Made by a program: the position numbers and the translations under genes
Assembly (NCBI GenBank): GCA_030737835.1
Contig: CM060850.1
Span: 9,863,877-9,927,876, forward strand
Source of the DNA: Acorus gramineus
Taxonomy: Eukaryota; Streptophyta; Magnoliopsida; Acorales; Acoraceae
Length of the DNA: 64,000 bases
Direction: 5' to 3'
The notes under the pieces: generated by a model
The model's input: only the letters and a program-made list of their open reading frames with translations
What the model was told of the DNA's origin: nothing
Database searches by the model: none
In this document: piece by piece, positions 23,313 through 34,048 of the stretch
Position numbering within the stretch: position 1 is the first letter of the stretch
Layout: the number at the start of each line of letters is the position of its first letter

Positions 23313-24727
23313 TCACTTCTGCAGCTTTGACACAAAATCTGAAGCTCCGAAGGCCGCTGACCCGCCAACAACCGAAACCAAGGCCACGATGACCTGCAAA
23401 GCCACCTCCCACGGCTGCTCTTCTGGCACAGCGAATGCGCAGAGTGGACCCAGAACGAGAAGGGCAAGGCTGAGGCTGAACAGGGTGCCTGGTGTTCCGG
23501 GGTCTGTGGCCGCGGAGAGGACGCCAAGTTCCTCTGCTTTTGATAGGAGGCCAAGCCTCTCGACGGTCGAGAGGGAGAGCCCGGCTCTCTCCGCCGCCGA
23601 TAGTAGCCCAGCTTTCTCTGCCTTGGTTAGTAGCCTTAGCTTCTCGACATTTGTCAGGAGCTTCACTGGTGGCGTGTCGGTGGCGGTGGTTGGCTTGCCT
23701 ACTGGGATGACTGTTGAGCCCTGCAGGTTTGTGATTTGGAAGTCAGGTTAAAGACTTCAATTGAGGGAGTTCATTCAATCAAGTCAATTTGATAAGAGAA
23801 CTTCAATTTGAATGTTTGGACATTCACTAAAAAAGTTGAGATGATTTTATTTGACTGAAAGAATCTATGTATCAATTTAAAGATCACTTCGATTCCATTA
23901 GTAAGGAGGATTCAGAATATCACACATTGATCGATCAAACAGAGATTCCGCAACTAAAAGGAAGATCGATTCCTGGGGATCCTTCCTTTCTTCAAACGGA
24001 ACGAACAGAGATAGAATCAGATCGATTCCCGAAATGCCTTTCTGGATCTTCTGCAGTGTCCTCACTATTCTCCGAACGTGAGAAACAGATACTCCTGAAA
24101 GAAATCTTAAAATTTAATGTTTCAAACCCAGTTTTAAGAAATCTTAAAATTTAATGTTTCAAACCCAGCTTTTAAAAAATATTATTTTATTGATCTTTCA
24201 ATCATTGAATTTTTTATCTAAAAAAACTAGGGAGTACTTTTAAAAAAACTTACTTCAGTGTCGGATCTAAGTTTGAAAATCTTCTACTTTTAAAACATGG
24301 AATCTATCCAATTGTAGATAAACATTGCTTTGGTTTGGCAAAATATAGAATATTAAAAAAACATATAACAAAAAAATAAGTGTAATACTGATTCGAAGCC
24401 AGGTAATTGACATGCCTATTTAAAAGATATCATTAGATGCCAAACAGCCTGCCTAATGAAAACACAAATGGAAAAAAAAAAAAAAAAACAATTTATAATT
24501 AACATAAGAAAACCAACATACACTTTGAAGTGTCAGCTAAAGAAAACTCCAAATCCATGCCTAATATAAAAATAGAGAGAGAGAGAGAGAGAGACCCTCT
24601 TGGTAGCTGCAAGAATCCTGGTGGATGATGATGGCTTCTGGGTGGCCATGGATTGGATGAGCAGAGGTGATGAGTTTGCTCTGTTCATCAACCTTGGACT
24701 CCCACTATACATTCTCAATGCCTCCAT
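23313..24727 (-). CDS. RIQ: DUF1118 thylakoid protein (RIQ1/RIQ2-like)
   Basis: Two exons on the minus strand: 24727-24596 (44 codons, [11 protein letters not shown]..., a Ser/Arg-rich plastid transit-peptide-like start) and 23720-23313 (135 residues), 179 in total. Exon 2 has the family hallmark [19 protein letters not shown] and [15 protein letters not shown] repeats, followed by two membrane segments ([18 protein letters not shown] and [19 protein letters not shown]) and ends FVSKLQK. RIQ proteins affect grana stacking and light-harvesting complex organisation in chloroplasts. The donor AGG|GTCTCT is weak and sits at the start of a CT run, so the exact junction is uncertain. The 875-bp intron carries a plastid ycf2 fragment. 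Confidence 0.82.
23885..24095 (+). pseudogene. ycf2: nuclear insertion of plastid DNA: ycf2 fragment
   Basis: Translated on the plus strand it reads [16 protein letters not shown] ... [25 protein letters not shown] ... EREKQ, clearly a piece of chloroplast Ycf2 (about 66 codons of a protein over 2,000 residues long). The frame is still open. It lies inside the intron of the RIQ-like gene, antisense to it. It is moderately diverged from the plastid sequences I remember, so it is probably not very recent. It is a dead fragment, not a gene. Confidence 0.85.
24100..24169. repeat. short tandem duplication beside the plastid fragment
   Basis: A roughly 33-bp unit (AAGAAATCTTAAAATTTAATG...CCCAG) occurs twice at about 24100-24133 and 24136-24169, immediately right of the ycf2-derived segment. 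It may be scar sequence from its insertion. Confidence 0.7.
24575..24594. repeat. GA/CT microsatellite at intron start of RIQ-like gene
   Basis: About ten GA units on the plus strand, so CT in the transcript, beginning right at the exon 1 donor. Confidence 0.9.
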
Positions 24728-24729
24728 TG

Positions 24730-24763
<34 letters not shown>
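24730..24763. repeat. CT/GA microsatellite in the RIQ-like 5' UTR
   Basis: About sixteen CT units on the plus strand, so GA in the transcript, just before the ATG. It is complementary to the run on the other side of exon 1. Confidence 0.9.
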
Positions 24764-24765
<2 letters not shown>

Positions 24766-24818
24766 GGTTGAAATTGAAAGACCAATTTTTGAGTGGTGAT
24801 GAGGAATCTTGGATATGC

Positions 24819-24824
24819 CACGTG
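24819..24824 (-). promoter_or_regulatory. G-box in the RIQ-like promoter
   Basis: A perfect CACGTG, in the context GCCACGTGTCA, about 92 bp upstream of the ATG. This is a common light- and ABA-related element in promoters of chloroplast protein genes. Function is inferred. Confidence 0.5.
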
Positions 24825-25133
24825 TCAGTCTGTGGTTGGTGAGTTGTGGTAGAGTGGAAACCTCTCCTCCGGCTCTATGGTCTGGGCTTGTATTTTTGGC
24901 CCAGAGTTTTTGTTCTTTTCAGAAAAAGGATAGCCTTGTTACAGTTTCGATTACAGTCCACACTCTTTTTTTTTTTTATATTATTTTTATTGTAACATGA
25001 AGAAATAGGTTGATATACAAATTTGCATACATATTTTGATTATTTTTTTTTGCCCATAGTGAATATTTTAAATTTTGGTTTTTAATTTTTTGCTTTTGAG
25101 ATTTATTTTTATTTTTTTGTAGGTATGTTAATA

Positions 25134-26076
25134 GGGCACGGATATCGGCACCCCAGTTTGCAAGAAACCCACCTCTTTAAAAAAATAAAAAAACAGTTTT
25201 TGTGCACTGTTGCAGTAAGAGTAAACCCACCTCGAGTTCGGCAATCCCTCTGGCGATGGTGGTGAATTATGGTCGACTGAGAGTTTGGTGTGTGCGCCAA
25301 CCCAGGTCAGCAACCACTTGGGCGACGGTGTTGAAATATGATCGCCAGAAGGCCCGACGAGCTAAACTCAGAGAAAATAAATTCACATTGTTACAAGTTT
25401 TAAACCAATTATGACAAATTTCACATGTAAACACATATAATAAACAATCATTGCTGTATTTATAACACATTAAAATACAATGTTAGCATTCCATAACCAA
25501 CCATATATGTGAGTACACTACAAGTAATTGTTTTTATGTTTATTTTTATTTTTTAAAAAAAGAGTAATTGTTTTTATTTAATAGGTTATTTATTTTTATA
25601 CATGGAAAAATCGATATAGTCACATGAATGGTTGTGGAATTTGAACATGTATTTTGTTGTGTAATCATATGAATGATTGGTTATTGAATGCGAATATTGT
25701 ATGTTGATGTATTATGAATACTGCTATGGTTGTATATTATATGTGTTTACATGTAAAATTTGTCATGATTGGTTTGAAACTTATAACAATGTGAATTTAT
25801 TTTATCTGAGTTTAGCTCGCTGAGTCTTCTGACAACCATACTTCAACACCGTCGTCAAAGTAGTTGCCGACTATACTTCAACACTGTCGCCCAAGGGGTT
25901 GCCGATCTGGGTTGGTACACACGTCAAACTCTCAGTCGATCATAATTCACTACCATCGCAAAGGGATTGCTGAACTTGAAGTGGGTTTACTCTTACTGCA
26001 ACAGTGTACAAAAACTGTTTTTTATTTTTTTTAAAGGGTGGGTTTCTTGTGAACTGGGGTGCTGATATCCGCGCTT
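25134..26076. mobile_element. non-autonomous Mutator-like element with long inverted repeats
   Basis: A 943-bp element. The arms (about 25134-25445 and 25733-26076) are clear inverted repeats over 300 bp, starting GGGCACGGATATCGGCACCCC on the left and ending with the complement of AAGCGCGGATATCAGCACCCC. Flanks are ATGTTAATA (25125-25133) and ATTTTAATA (26077-26085), a 9-bp duplication with one mismatch, as for Mutator-like elements. The right arm has an extra internal duplication (GACGGTGTTGAAGTATGG). No transposase. Transcribed, the arms would form a long hairpin. Confidence 0.85.
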
Positions 26077-26696
26077 ATTTTAATATTCAAACCCATGACA
26101 TTATGGTTGTCAATGCTCTTATCAATAACTGAACTATGGTTCCAAGTCCCAATAGAGAGTGAATTTAATTTGAATAGAAAATATCTTATTCAATAAAAAA
26201 AAGAGTGATGAAATATCCAATCCCAATTTGGAGTCCTGTCTACATCTTGAAGGTGGTCTCCCATTAGAGTTTATGTTGGTGTATGCAATGTATGTTTGAT
26301 TAATTTTTTTTATTTTTTTAAAAAATTCAAAATTAAAACATTTATATAGATATATACTTCCTTTTTCATAATAATATGTATTTCATTATATGAAAAAATA
26401 TTCTAAAATAAAATCAAACCAGGTTGAGTGCCACACAGGGGGCTTGAAAACAGGGGGGGACTGCAAAACATATCAGTTTCCTTTATAGAGTGAGTCAGTC
26501 TCAAATTTCTAAAGCCCAACTTCAGCCCAAGTTTTATATCTTGTGGGCTACAGCCCAGCTAGTGTGTCCATTACTTGACAAGAGACCTTATTAATCCATT
26601 GCACATTTGCACCCTATCCTTATTAGAAGAAGAATTATTTCATTTATTATTATTATTTTTTTATTTTTAGTAATGAAGCACGGTTATAAGATCAGT

Positions 26697-27075
26697 TAGG
26701 GCTGCAACTTGGGTCGGGTTAAACCCGAACCCGACCGGTTGAACCCGATTTTTATATGGGTTGGGTAGGCCAAATCGGCTTCGGGTTGACTCATAAATCG
26801 AGTTGGGTTCGGGTTGGCCTCACTCACAACCTGACCCAATCCGAACCAGTAAATTAATAGTTAAAAAAAATCATGATCATTTATTTTGTAGCTCTTAATC
26901 TAAACCGTTCAAATTTTAGATAACCCTAACTAATCTTACGAGTTAAGTCGGGTTGGTTTATTTAATTACGGGTTGAGTTCGGGTTAATCCAATTCGGGTT
27001 GAAAATCGAGTTAGGATTGAGTAGTTTATAATTTTGGTTGAGTTTGGGTTCGGATCAACCCGAGTTGCAGCCCTA
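26697..27075. mobile_element. hAT-type MITE
   Basis: A 379-bp element with ends TAGGGCTGCAACTTGGGTCGG and the complement of CCCGAGTTGCAGCCCTA, flanked by a perfect 8-bp duplication AGATCAGT (26689-26696 and 27076-27083). Many CGGGTT/AACCCG subterminal motifs. Non-coding. Confidence 0.9.
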
Positions 27076-27432
27076 AGATCAGTACATATAACATTGACAA
27101 AAAAAAAAAACTTTACAAAATTATTTCTTTTATAAAAAAATTAAAACAAATGGAAATAAAATACACAATCTGAAATTTTTCATTAATAAGCGTCGGCTTT
27201 GACACAGTCATCCTTTTTTTTTTTTTTTTGGCAGCGCTCTCTTTTAGGTTAATATATATATAATTTTTATAGAAAAGATATAATTTATTACCGTAACTTT
27301 TATATAAAATCAAAAGTGAATTAATAAAATCACTTTTTATAGAAATGCTGTCTACGATGGTTATTATGTGTTAAACATAAACAAGTAATTATTTTTATTT
27401 CCTGGATAAGTGAAAAGGCACAATTAAATAAA

Positions 27433-27887
27433 TGGATTTTTATTTTTAAGTCCCTATAAACATGCTTATTTATGATCGATTTCTTCATTCTTCATATTTC
27501 TTTTCAAGTCTTATATTCAACCGCATATTTGATTTTTAGTCCCTCCGTCAAACGTCCGTTCATACACCGTTAATTTGTGAAATGTGATTTATTTTTAAGT
27601 CCCTGTAAACCATATTATATAGTGATTAGTCTCTCCCTTCTTCATATTTTATAAGGATTGATCACTAAATAATATAGTTTACATGGACTTAACACTAAAT
27701 AATATAGTTTACATGGACTTAACAATAAAATCACATTTCACAAATTAAGAGTGTATGGACGGACGTTTGACGGAGGAACTAAAAACCAAATAAGCGGTTG
27801 AACATGGAGACTTAAAAAGAAATATAAAGAAGTGAGAGACTGATCCTTAAATAGACATGTTTACATGGATTTAAAACTAAAAATCCC
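27433..27887. mobile_element. Mutator-like foldback MITE (TTAAATAAA target)
   Basis: A 455-bp element that is nearly one large inverted repeat, with ends TGGATTTTTATTTTTAAG and the complement of AAAACTAAAAATCCC, flanked by a perfect 9-bp duplication TTAAATAAA (27424-27432, 27888-27896). A 30-bp unit (ACTAAATAATATAG...GGACTTAAC) is duplicated in tandem at about 27664-27725. It is related to the element at 54042. Confidence 0.85.
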
Positions 27888-27896
27888 TTAAATAAA

Positions 27897-28761
27897 GTAT
27901 ATAATTTTTTTGGATGAAGATTCATGTTAAAAATGTACACTATCTAATTGAATATATACCTCCATAAAAATAACACACATGTTAAAACGAATTGAATCAA
28001 TATATTTTACAAAATTTTCAATTAATATTAATCTCATTAATAAAATGCATATATTTGAGGCAGTAATGCGATTACATTAGCGTCCTTTTGTTTTACATTG
28101 ATGAATTTATAAACCCTTCAAAACCCGTTTTTAGGAGTTTTGATACTCTTAATGGTCACATATAATAAAGATATCATTCAGTGTTATCAAGGTGTAAGTC
28201 AATCTTGGATAAATAAATGACATTCAATTTAGACAAAGTTTGATAGTGGAATGGTAAAATTGATTGTTATAAAAATTGAGTTTAAAACTGATTCAGCGCT
28301 GCACTTCTCAATTACGATATTTTTGTGCATGTTTAACTTTTATATATATCATAATTAGCCTCAGAGCATTTTTAGTGTTATACTCTCTTCTGACTGATGA
28401 TGATATAGTAGTTGTTCACCAATTTTTAGGATGATAGTTTTTGAACACCGTTTATTTAAAATCTATACGTAGAAAGTTCTTATAATAAAATTATTTATCT
28501 ACGTGATTTTAAAAACAATTTTATATAAATTTTAAAAAATATCCAATGATAAAAGGAAACGCAGTTTTTATTTTTAATTTATATATATAGTATCGGAGGT
28601 AAAAAAGATGCACGTTTTCAAAATCGAAATTTTCAAAATCTAAGGTACTGAAAAATAGATTCGTTTACCAAATCAACACGTAAAATCATATCTACTTTAT
28701 AATTAAAAATAAATAAACCTAGTTTGTATGGGACAGACAAATCCCGCCAAAAAAAGAAGCA
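27897..28761. other. intergenic DNA, no gene seen
   Basis: AT-rich sequence with no recognisable gene, RNA or bounded repeat. Confidence 0.4.
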
Positions 28762-28762
28762 A

Positions 28763-29086
28763 ACGTGTCGCTCTCTCAACCTTCCACGTGTCAAAGGCAT
28801 CTTCACCAAATCACGTCCAGATGGATACGGAGGCCACACAGGCCTTCCCATTGATATCTGACACGTGGAACGATCTCCACCCGTCCACGTCTGTTGAGGT
28901 GACGTTTATATCAGGTTATCGTACAAAGATCTCTGGACCCCACCAGCGGGTGTCGCTGACGTCATCCTCATCGTGGAAGGTGTGACACGTGTTCAACGGT
29001 CACGGGACAAGTTGCATGGGTCCATGCCCCATCTGAGCTGTATGAGTGGCACGTGTGAATGGCACGTGTAAAGGAAAGAGACGTGG
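28763..29086. promoter_or_regulatory. dense G-box / ACGT-element cluster
   Basis: Five perfect CACGTG palindromes start at 28785, 28862, 28986, 29050 and 29063, with a perfect TGACGTCA at 28957-28964 and further ACGT cores at 28763, 28812, 28885, 28902 and 29081. These are binding sites of bZIP (ABF/ABI5, TGA) and bHLH factors. No gene starts here. The nearest downstream gene on this strand is the AFP gene at 35.06 kb, beyond two Mutator-like elements. Regulatory function is inferred. Confidence 0.7.
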
Positions 29087-29195
29087 CGTTCGGTCGTACT
29101 GGGCTTCTGGTGAATTCCTCGGCGAATTTTAGATGGGTTTTCTTTTCCGTTGACCACGGTCAAATATGGTTTGTATTTTCTAAATAAATTTTTTT

Positions 29196-31955
29196 GGGGG
29201 AAATTGTCCATGTGTATTTGGACCAGGTGATCTGGGAAATTTTTTTTTTAGCCCCTGTTTTTTAGTCCCCTTGTTTTTTTTACCCCTCCCACTGTCACCT
29301 CATATTTTTTTTTCACATTTGCCCTTCCTCTCCCACTGCTCTCTTTCCCTCCTATTTCTCCTCCCCTAAATCACCTGGAAAAAACTTCGAATAAACAAAA
29401 CTCTCAAATAAAAAACCCCCCCATCGGCATCCCCTTGTTCTCCGTTGGTCATTGGGTTATACAATAGCCTCTTTTGAAGCGGAGACGTCTATCCTCTTTA
29501 CAAACCCTCTCACACTATAAAACTCTCTCACCCTCTCATTCTACAAACCTTTTATTAAAACCCAACACCCACGATCACCGACCTCTATCTCTCCTCTTCG
29601 ACCAATGGGTTTGTGTCCTACCAGTGATCACCTTCTCTGTCCCGCTTCTTCAGCCACCTTCAAATCAGCCACCTGCAAATTTTTGTAATTTCTAAGTATT
29701 GTTATGCTAATGGTTTTTGTGTTTATCAAGTTTATCAAGTAACTAACATACTTTTCAGTGTCACTTGAATCAGTTTATCAAGTAAATGATGGTTTAGAAA
29801 TTTTTTAAGAGAGAACATCTACAAAAATTTTCAAGTGAATATAAACTGTGTATGACAAAATCCAGTTTTCTTTCAATAATTGTTCATTAATAGAAATATT
29901 CTGTATTTGGTTTGTAATAACCTGTAAGTTGTCATTCTATCTATGTAATTGATCATTATAAATCTGTAACTATTTATTCATTCAGTGTATGTGGTCATTA
30001 GATTTCTGTGCACCAATTTCCTGTATATGTCTTACACAGAGAAGGTGGAGATGATTATTTAAAGAGTTTTTCAATGCCACTTGAACCATTTTTAAATAAT
30101 TTGTCGATCACTCTTTATTTTCTTGTTCATTGTTTATACTATTTTTCTTAGTGTATGTCAATTGGTTTAGAAGTTCTTTGAGAGGACATCTATGAAACTT
30201 TTCAAGTGAATATAAACTGTGCATAAGAAGTCCCAGTTTCCTTTCAGTATTTGTTCATTTATAGTAGTATTTTGTATTTGGTTTGTAATATCATGTAAAT
30301 GGTCATTCTATATAATTGATTATTATAAATCTGTATATGTAAATATTTTATCACTCAGTGTATGTGGTCATTAGATTTATGTGTACTAATTTCCTGTATA
30401 TATCTTACATAGAGGAGGTGGAGATGGTTATTTAAGTAGTTTTCCAATGCCACTTAAACCATTAAACCATCTTTAAATAATTTACCAATCACTCCTTGCT
30501 TTCTTGTTCAGTGTTTATACTCTTTTTCTGAGTGTATGTCAATTAGTTTAGAAGTTCTTTGCGAGATGACATCTATAAAACTTTTCAAGTGAATATAAAT
30601 CGTGAACATGAAGTCTTAGTTTCCTTTCTCTAGTTATTCATTTATCGCATTATTCTGTAATTGATTTTTAATATATTGTAAGTGATCATTCTATTTATGT
30701 AATTGGTTATTATAAATCTGTAATTATTTATTCACTCAGTGTATGTGATCATTAGATTTCTGTGTGCTAATTTCATGTATATATCTTACATAGAGGATGT
30801 GGAAATGATTATTTAAATAGTTTTTCAATGCCACTTGAACCATCTTTAAATAATATGTCAATCAATATTTACTTTTTCTATTCAATGTTTATACTCTTTT
30901 TCTGAGTGTATGTTAGTAAATGATGGTTTAGAAATTTTTTGAGAGAGGACATCCATGAAACTTTTCAATTGAATATAAATTGTGTATAAAAAGTCCTAGT
31001 TTCCTTTCTGTAATTGTTCAATTAGAGTATTATTCTGTAATTGATTTGTAATATCATGTAAGTAGTCATTCTATTCATGTAATTGATTATTATAAATATG
31101 TAACTATTTATTCACTCAGTATATGTCGTCATTAGATTTTTGTGTACTAATTTCTTGTAAATATCTTACATAAAGGAGATGGAGATGGTTATTTCAATAG
31201 TTTTCAAATGCTACTTGATCCATCTTTAAATAATTTGCCAATCACTTTACACTTTCATGTTCAGTGTTTATATTTTTTTTCTGAGTGTATGTCAGTAAAG
31301 GATGGTTTAGAAGTTCTCTAAGAGAGGAAATCTATGAAACTTTTTAAGTGAATGTAAATTATGTATAAGAAATCCTAGTTTTATTTCTATAGTTGTTCAT
31401 TTATAGTATTATTCTGTAATTAGTTTGTAAGTTTCTGTAAGTGGTTATTCTATTTCAGTAATTGATTATTATAAATTTATAACTACTTATTCACTCAGTG
31501 TATATTTTACAGTTTGGATGGTAAGATCGGGCGGTGGCAGATTGGGCCTGTCTGACTGTCCAATCGGTGAACGGCGATGGTTGGAGAACAATGAGCGATG
31601 ATGGCGGGAGGTTTGTGCGTGGCGATGGTGGGAGAGAAGGTGGGGGATCAGGTCGGTGGGAGATCAGTGGAAACGACGAGCGAGCAGATTCGATGGGAAG
31701 ACAAGAAGGGAATTACGTTATCGATTTGGGGGAGTTTTTGATTTGGGGGTGTTTTTATTTGGTTTTTTTTTTCCAGGTGATTTGGGAGAGAAATGGGAGT
31801 GAAAGGGCATATGTGGAAGGAAAATGTGAGGTGGCAGTGGGAGGGATAAAAAAACAAGGGAACTAAAAAGCAAGGGTAAAAAAAAATTCCCCCAGGTCAA
31901 GGGGCATGAAAAAAATAGGGGGCTCGGTTCAGGGGCATTTGGATAATTTCCCCCC
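29196..31955. mobile_element. 2.8-kb non-autonomous Mutator-like element with internal tandem repeats
   Basis: Long inverted ends (about 29196-29440 and 31700-31955): GGGGGAAATTGTCCATGTG..., then shared blocks such as CCCCTTGTTTTTTTTACCCC, CTCCCACTGTCACCTCA and AAATCACCTGGAAAAAA. Flanks are T-runs, so the target duplication cannot be fixed. The middle (about 29700-31510) is a roughly 380-bp unit repeated about 4.6 times. The right inner part is GC-rich (GATGGCGGGAGG) and may be captured DNA. No transposase seen; the 110-codon open frame at 31534 looks like chance. Confidence 0.75.
29700..31510 (+). repeat. ~380-bp tandem repeat array (about 4.6 copies)
   Basis: The marker CAGTGTATGTGGTCATTAG recurs at about 29983, 30356, 30737, 31117 and (partly) 31496, giving periods of 373-381 bp. 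Each unit also has CCACTTGAACCAT, GAGTGTATGTCA, GGACATCTATGAAACTTTTC and TTTGTAATATCATGTAA blocks. Copies differ by scattered substitutions, so the array is not brand new. Confidence 0.9.
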
Positions 31956-33095
31956 TTTTTTTTTGGTATGTCATAAATCAATGCATGTAGCTCCTTAAAA
32001 GTTTGTTTATATCTATATCAATTCCTCTTTTTTATTGTTTGGGTTATGATGATATATACTCTCTATTCTTAACACCTTGAAACTAAGGTGTGGTTAATTT
32101 AATTATACATCATTAAATTATTATTTTTACTCTCATCGCTTTCACCACACCTAAGAAAAATGCATATAACTTCGTATTGATCCCTAAATATTTATATAAG
32201 CCCTCATATTGTTCTTGAGATAAAGATTCAGGTCCCACAGTTTTTTGAGGAATATTCCTATAATTGCGTTTATCAAAATAATCTTATGATATTTAAGATA
32301 AATTCAATAAGATCCCTCTAAATGACAAAAATATATTCCAAATAAAAATACACTACCGTGTTTCTTCATTCAATGAGTTAAGAAATAAAATTATTGTATA
32401 TTTTAAGATTACCCATCCATAAATTTTATTGAGTAACAGTGGGGTGAGATATGAATTAAGTCAGTAAGTTTTGGGGTTATTTGGATATTCAGAAAGAGAG
32501 GCGTCAATACGTATGTTTGTGATATTTCACTGGGTTATATGAATATATTTATTTTCATAGTGACGCTGTGTAACGAAATATTTTCCTATTATTCTTCTTA
32601 AATTGACAGCAATTTAACTTAGAATTTTTTTTTTTTTTTTGCTAACTAGGGAAACTTACAGGGATTATATGGAATTTTTGAATAAATAGGTTGGGGGGGG
32701 GGGAGAATTTGGATATTAGCAAACTTTTATGGTATATACATTTTTTTAAAAATAAATATTATAGGAAGTTGGTCAATTTTGATTGACTATTAATTTATTA
32801 TTCCTTTTGTAAATTTAAACCAAATATATACTAATTATCTGATATAATATATATATATATATTATAATAACATAAAAATATGTTCATAAAATTAAATAAT
32901 TTATTTTCAATGCTGAATTTTATGTTTTACAAAATTCAATAGGGCTTAAATGAGATTGGATTATTTGGTATTGTTCATAATGTTTTTTTTTTTTCAAAAT
33001 TTTAATGAGACGAAAAGAAAAAATTTGGAGGAGTAAACATATATATAATCATCTTGATTATTATTAACTTTATAAAATGTGGATAAATAAACAGA
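31956..33095. other. intergenic DNA, no gene seen
   Basis: AT-rich, with a G-run at about 32692-32703 and an AT run near 32850. No gene or bounded repeat that I can support. Confidence 0.4.
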
Positions 33096-33659
33096 GGGGT
33101 GGTTATTTCAACCACATCAACTCCTTCACCCACCCCTTAAATTTTTTTTTTTTTTTTTTGTGATCCTAACCCACCCCTAACCAGCGGAGTATTCACAAGG
33201 GGTCGCTCGTGAAGGCGTGGTGGACGGCGTCGCCGCCGACGGGGGAGGAGGAGGAGTAGAGGTTGTTGAAGATGGAGGCGACAAAGCTCTCGGGCCACCT
33301 GATCGACGACGGAGGGGGGGGGGGTGGAGAGGAAGCAACTGTGGACGGCGTCGCCGCCGACAGGGGAGGAGGAGGAGCGGAGGTTGTTGAAGATGGAGGC
33401 GACGACGAGACGTTGCAGGGAAGTTTGGGGAGGCGGGTTCTCTCGAGGAGCAGATTGAGGGGTGTTGGTTGGTAGCGTTGATGGGGGTGGGCGGCAGCGA
33501 TGGCGACCTCATCCTCCCCAGTCGACCACGACGCCGTCCACCACGCCTTCGTAAGCGATCTCTCGTGGATGCTCCGCTGATCGGGGTGGATTAAGATCAT
33601 AAAAAAAAAAAAATTTAAGAGGTGAGTAAAAGAGTTGATGGGGTTGAAATAAGAGCCCC
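33096..33659. mobile_element. GC-rich Mutator-like element, Pack-MULE-like
   Basis: A 564-bp element with arms of about 165 bp: GGGGTGGTTATTTCAACCACATC at the left and the complement of GGGGCTCTTATTTCAACCCC at the right; the homology continues through CAGCGGAG, GAAGGCGTGGTGGACGGCG. Flanks ATAAACAGA and GTAATCAAA share 6 of 9 bases, a possible worn 9-bp duplication. A roughly 64-bp GC-rich block (GTGGACGGCGTCGCCGCCGA...) is repeated at about 33219 and 33341. The GC-rich interior may derive from a captured exon, but I recognise no protein. Confidence 0.65.
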
Positions 33660-34040
33660 GTAATCAAAACCTTTTGTCATCGTTTTTTACGTCAATTAAG
33701 TCTATTCATTAGAGATGATTAATACTTATTATGTCATCCTCAATAGTGAAATTCAGTTTTATGGAGAAATATTTTTTAAAAAGTACTGACAACCTTGTTT
33801 ACTCCTAAAACATTTCATTTTTCTAGTCAATCAGCACACCAACCCTTTTGCAGAAACCATACTATACGAAACAACTAAACTAATAAAAACATGAGACACA
33901 CTTATCAATAAATTTATCTAGCATCATTTCAATATCAATCAATCAATATAATATCTACCAAAAGCATATTTAAATAATATATATAATTAGATAAACTCCC
34001 GGTCACAAGATCTTGATAGAGATAAAAACAGGATTCGCCT
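33660..34040. other. intergenic DNA, no gene seen
   Basis: AT-rich sequence between the Mutator-like element and the second G-box cluster. Nothing recognised. Confidence 0.4.
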
Positions 34041-34048
34041 TTGCGTGC

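Noticed and set aside
23867-24154. 95-codon frame as a nuclear gene
   Set aside because: It is the plastid ycf2 fragment; its open frame is inherited, with no promoter or start of its own.
31534-31866. 110-codon frame at the right side of the 2.8-kb Mutator-like element
   Set aside because: Gly/Asp/Arg-rich, overlaps the terminal inverted repeat, no recognised family.
29196-31955. LTR retrotransposon interpretation of the repeat-bearing element
   Set aside because: Ends are inverted, not direct, repeats, and no retroelement coding, primer-binding site or polypurine tract is seen.
33193-33600. 135-codon minus-strand frame in the GC-rich Mutator-like element
   Set aside because: Pro/Ser-rich product of GC-rich repeats, spans both inverted arms; unlikely to be a real protein.
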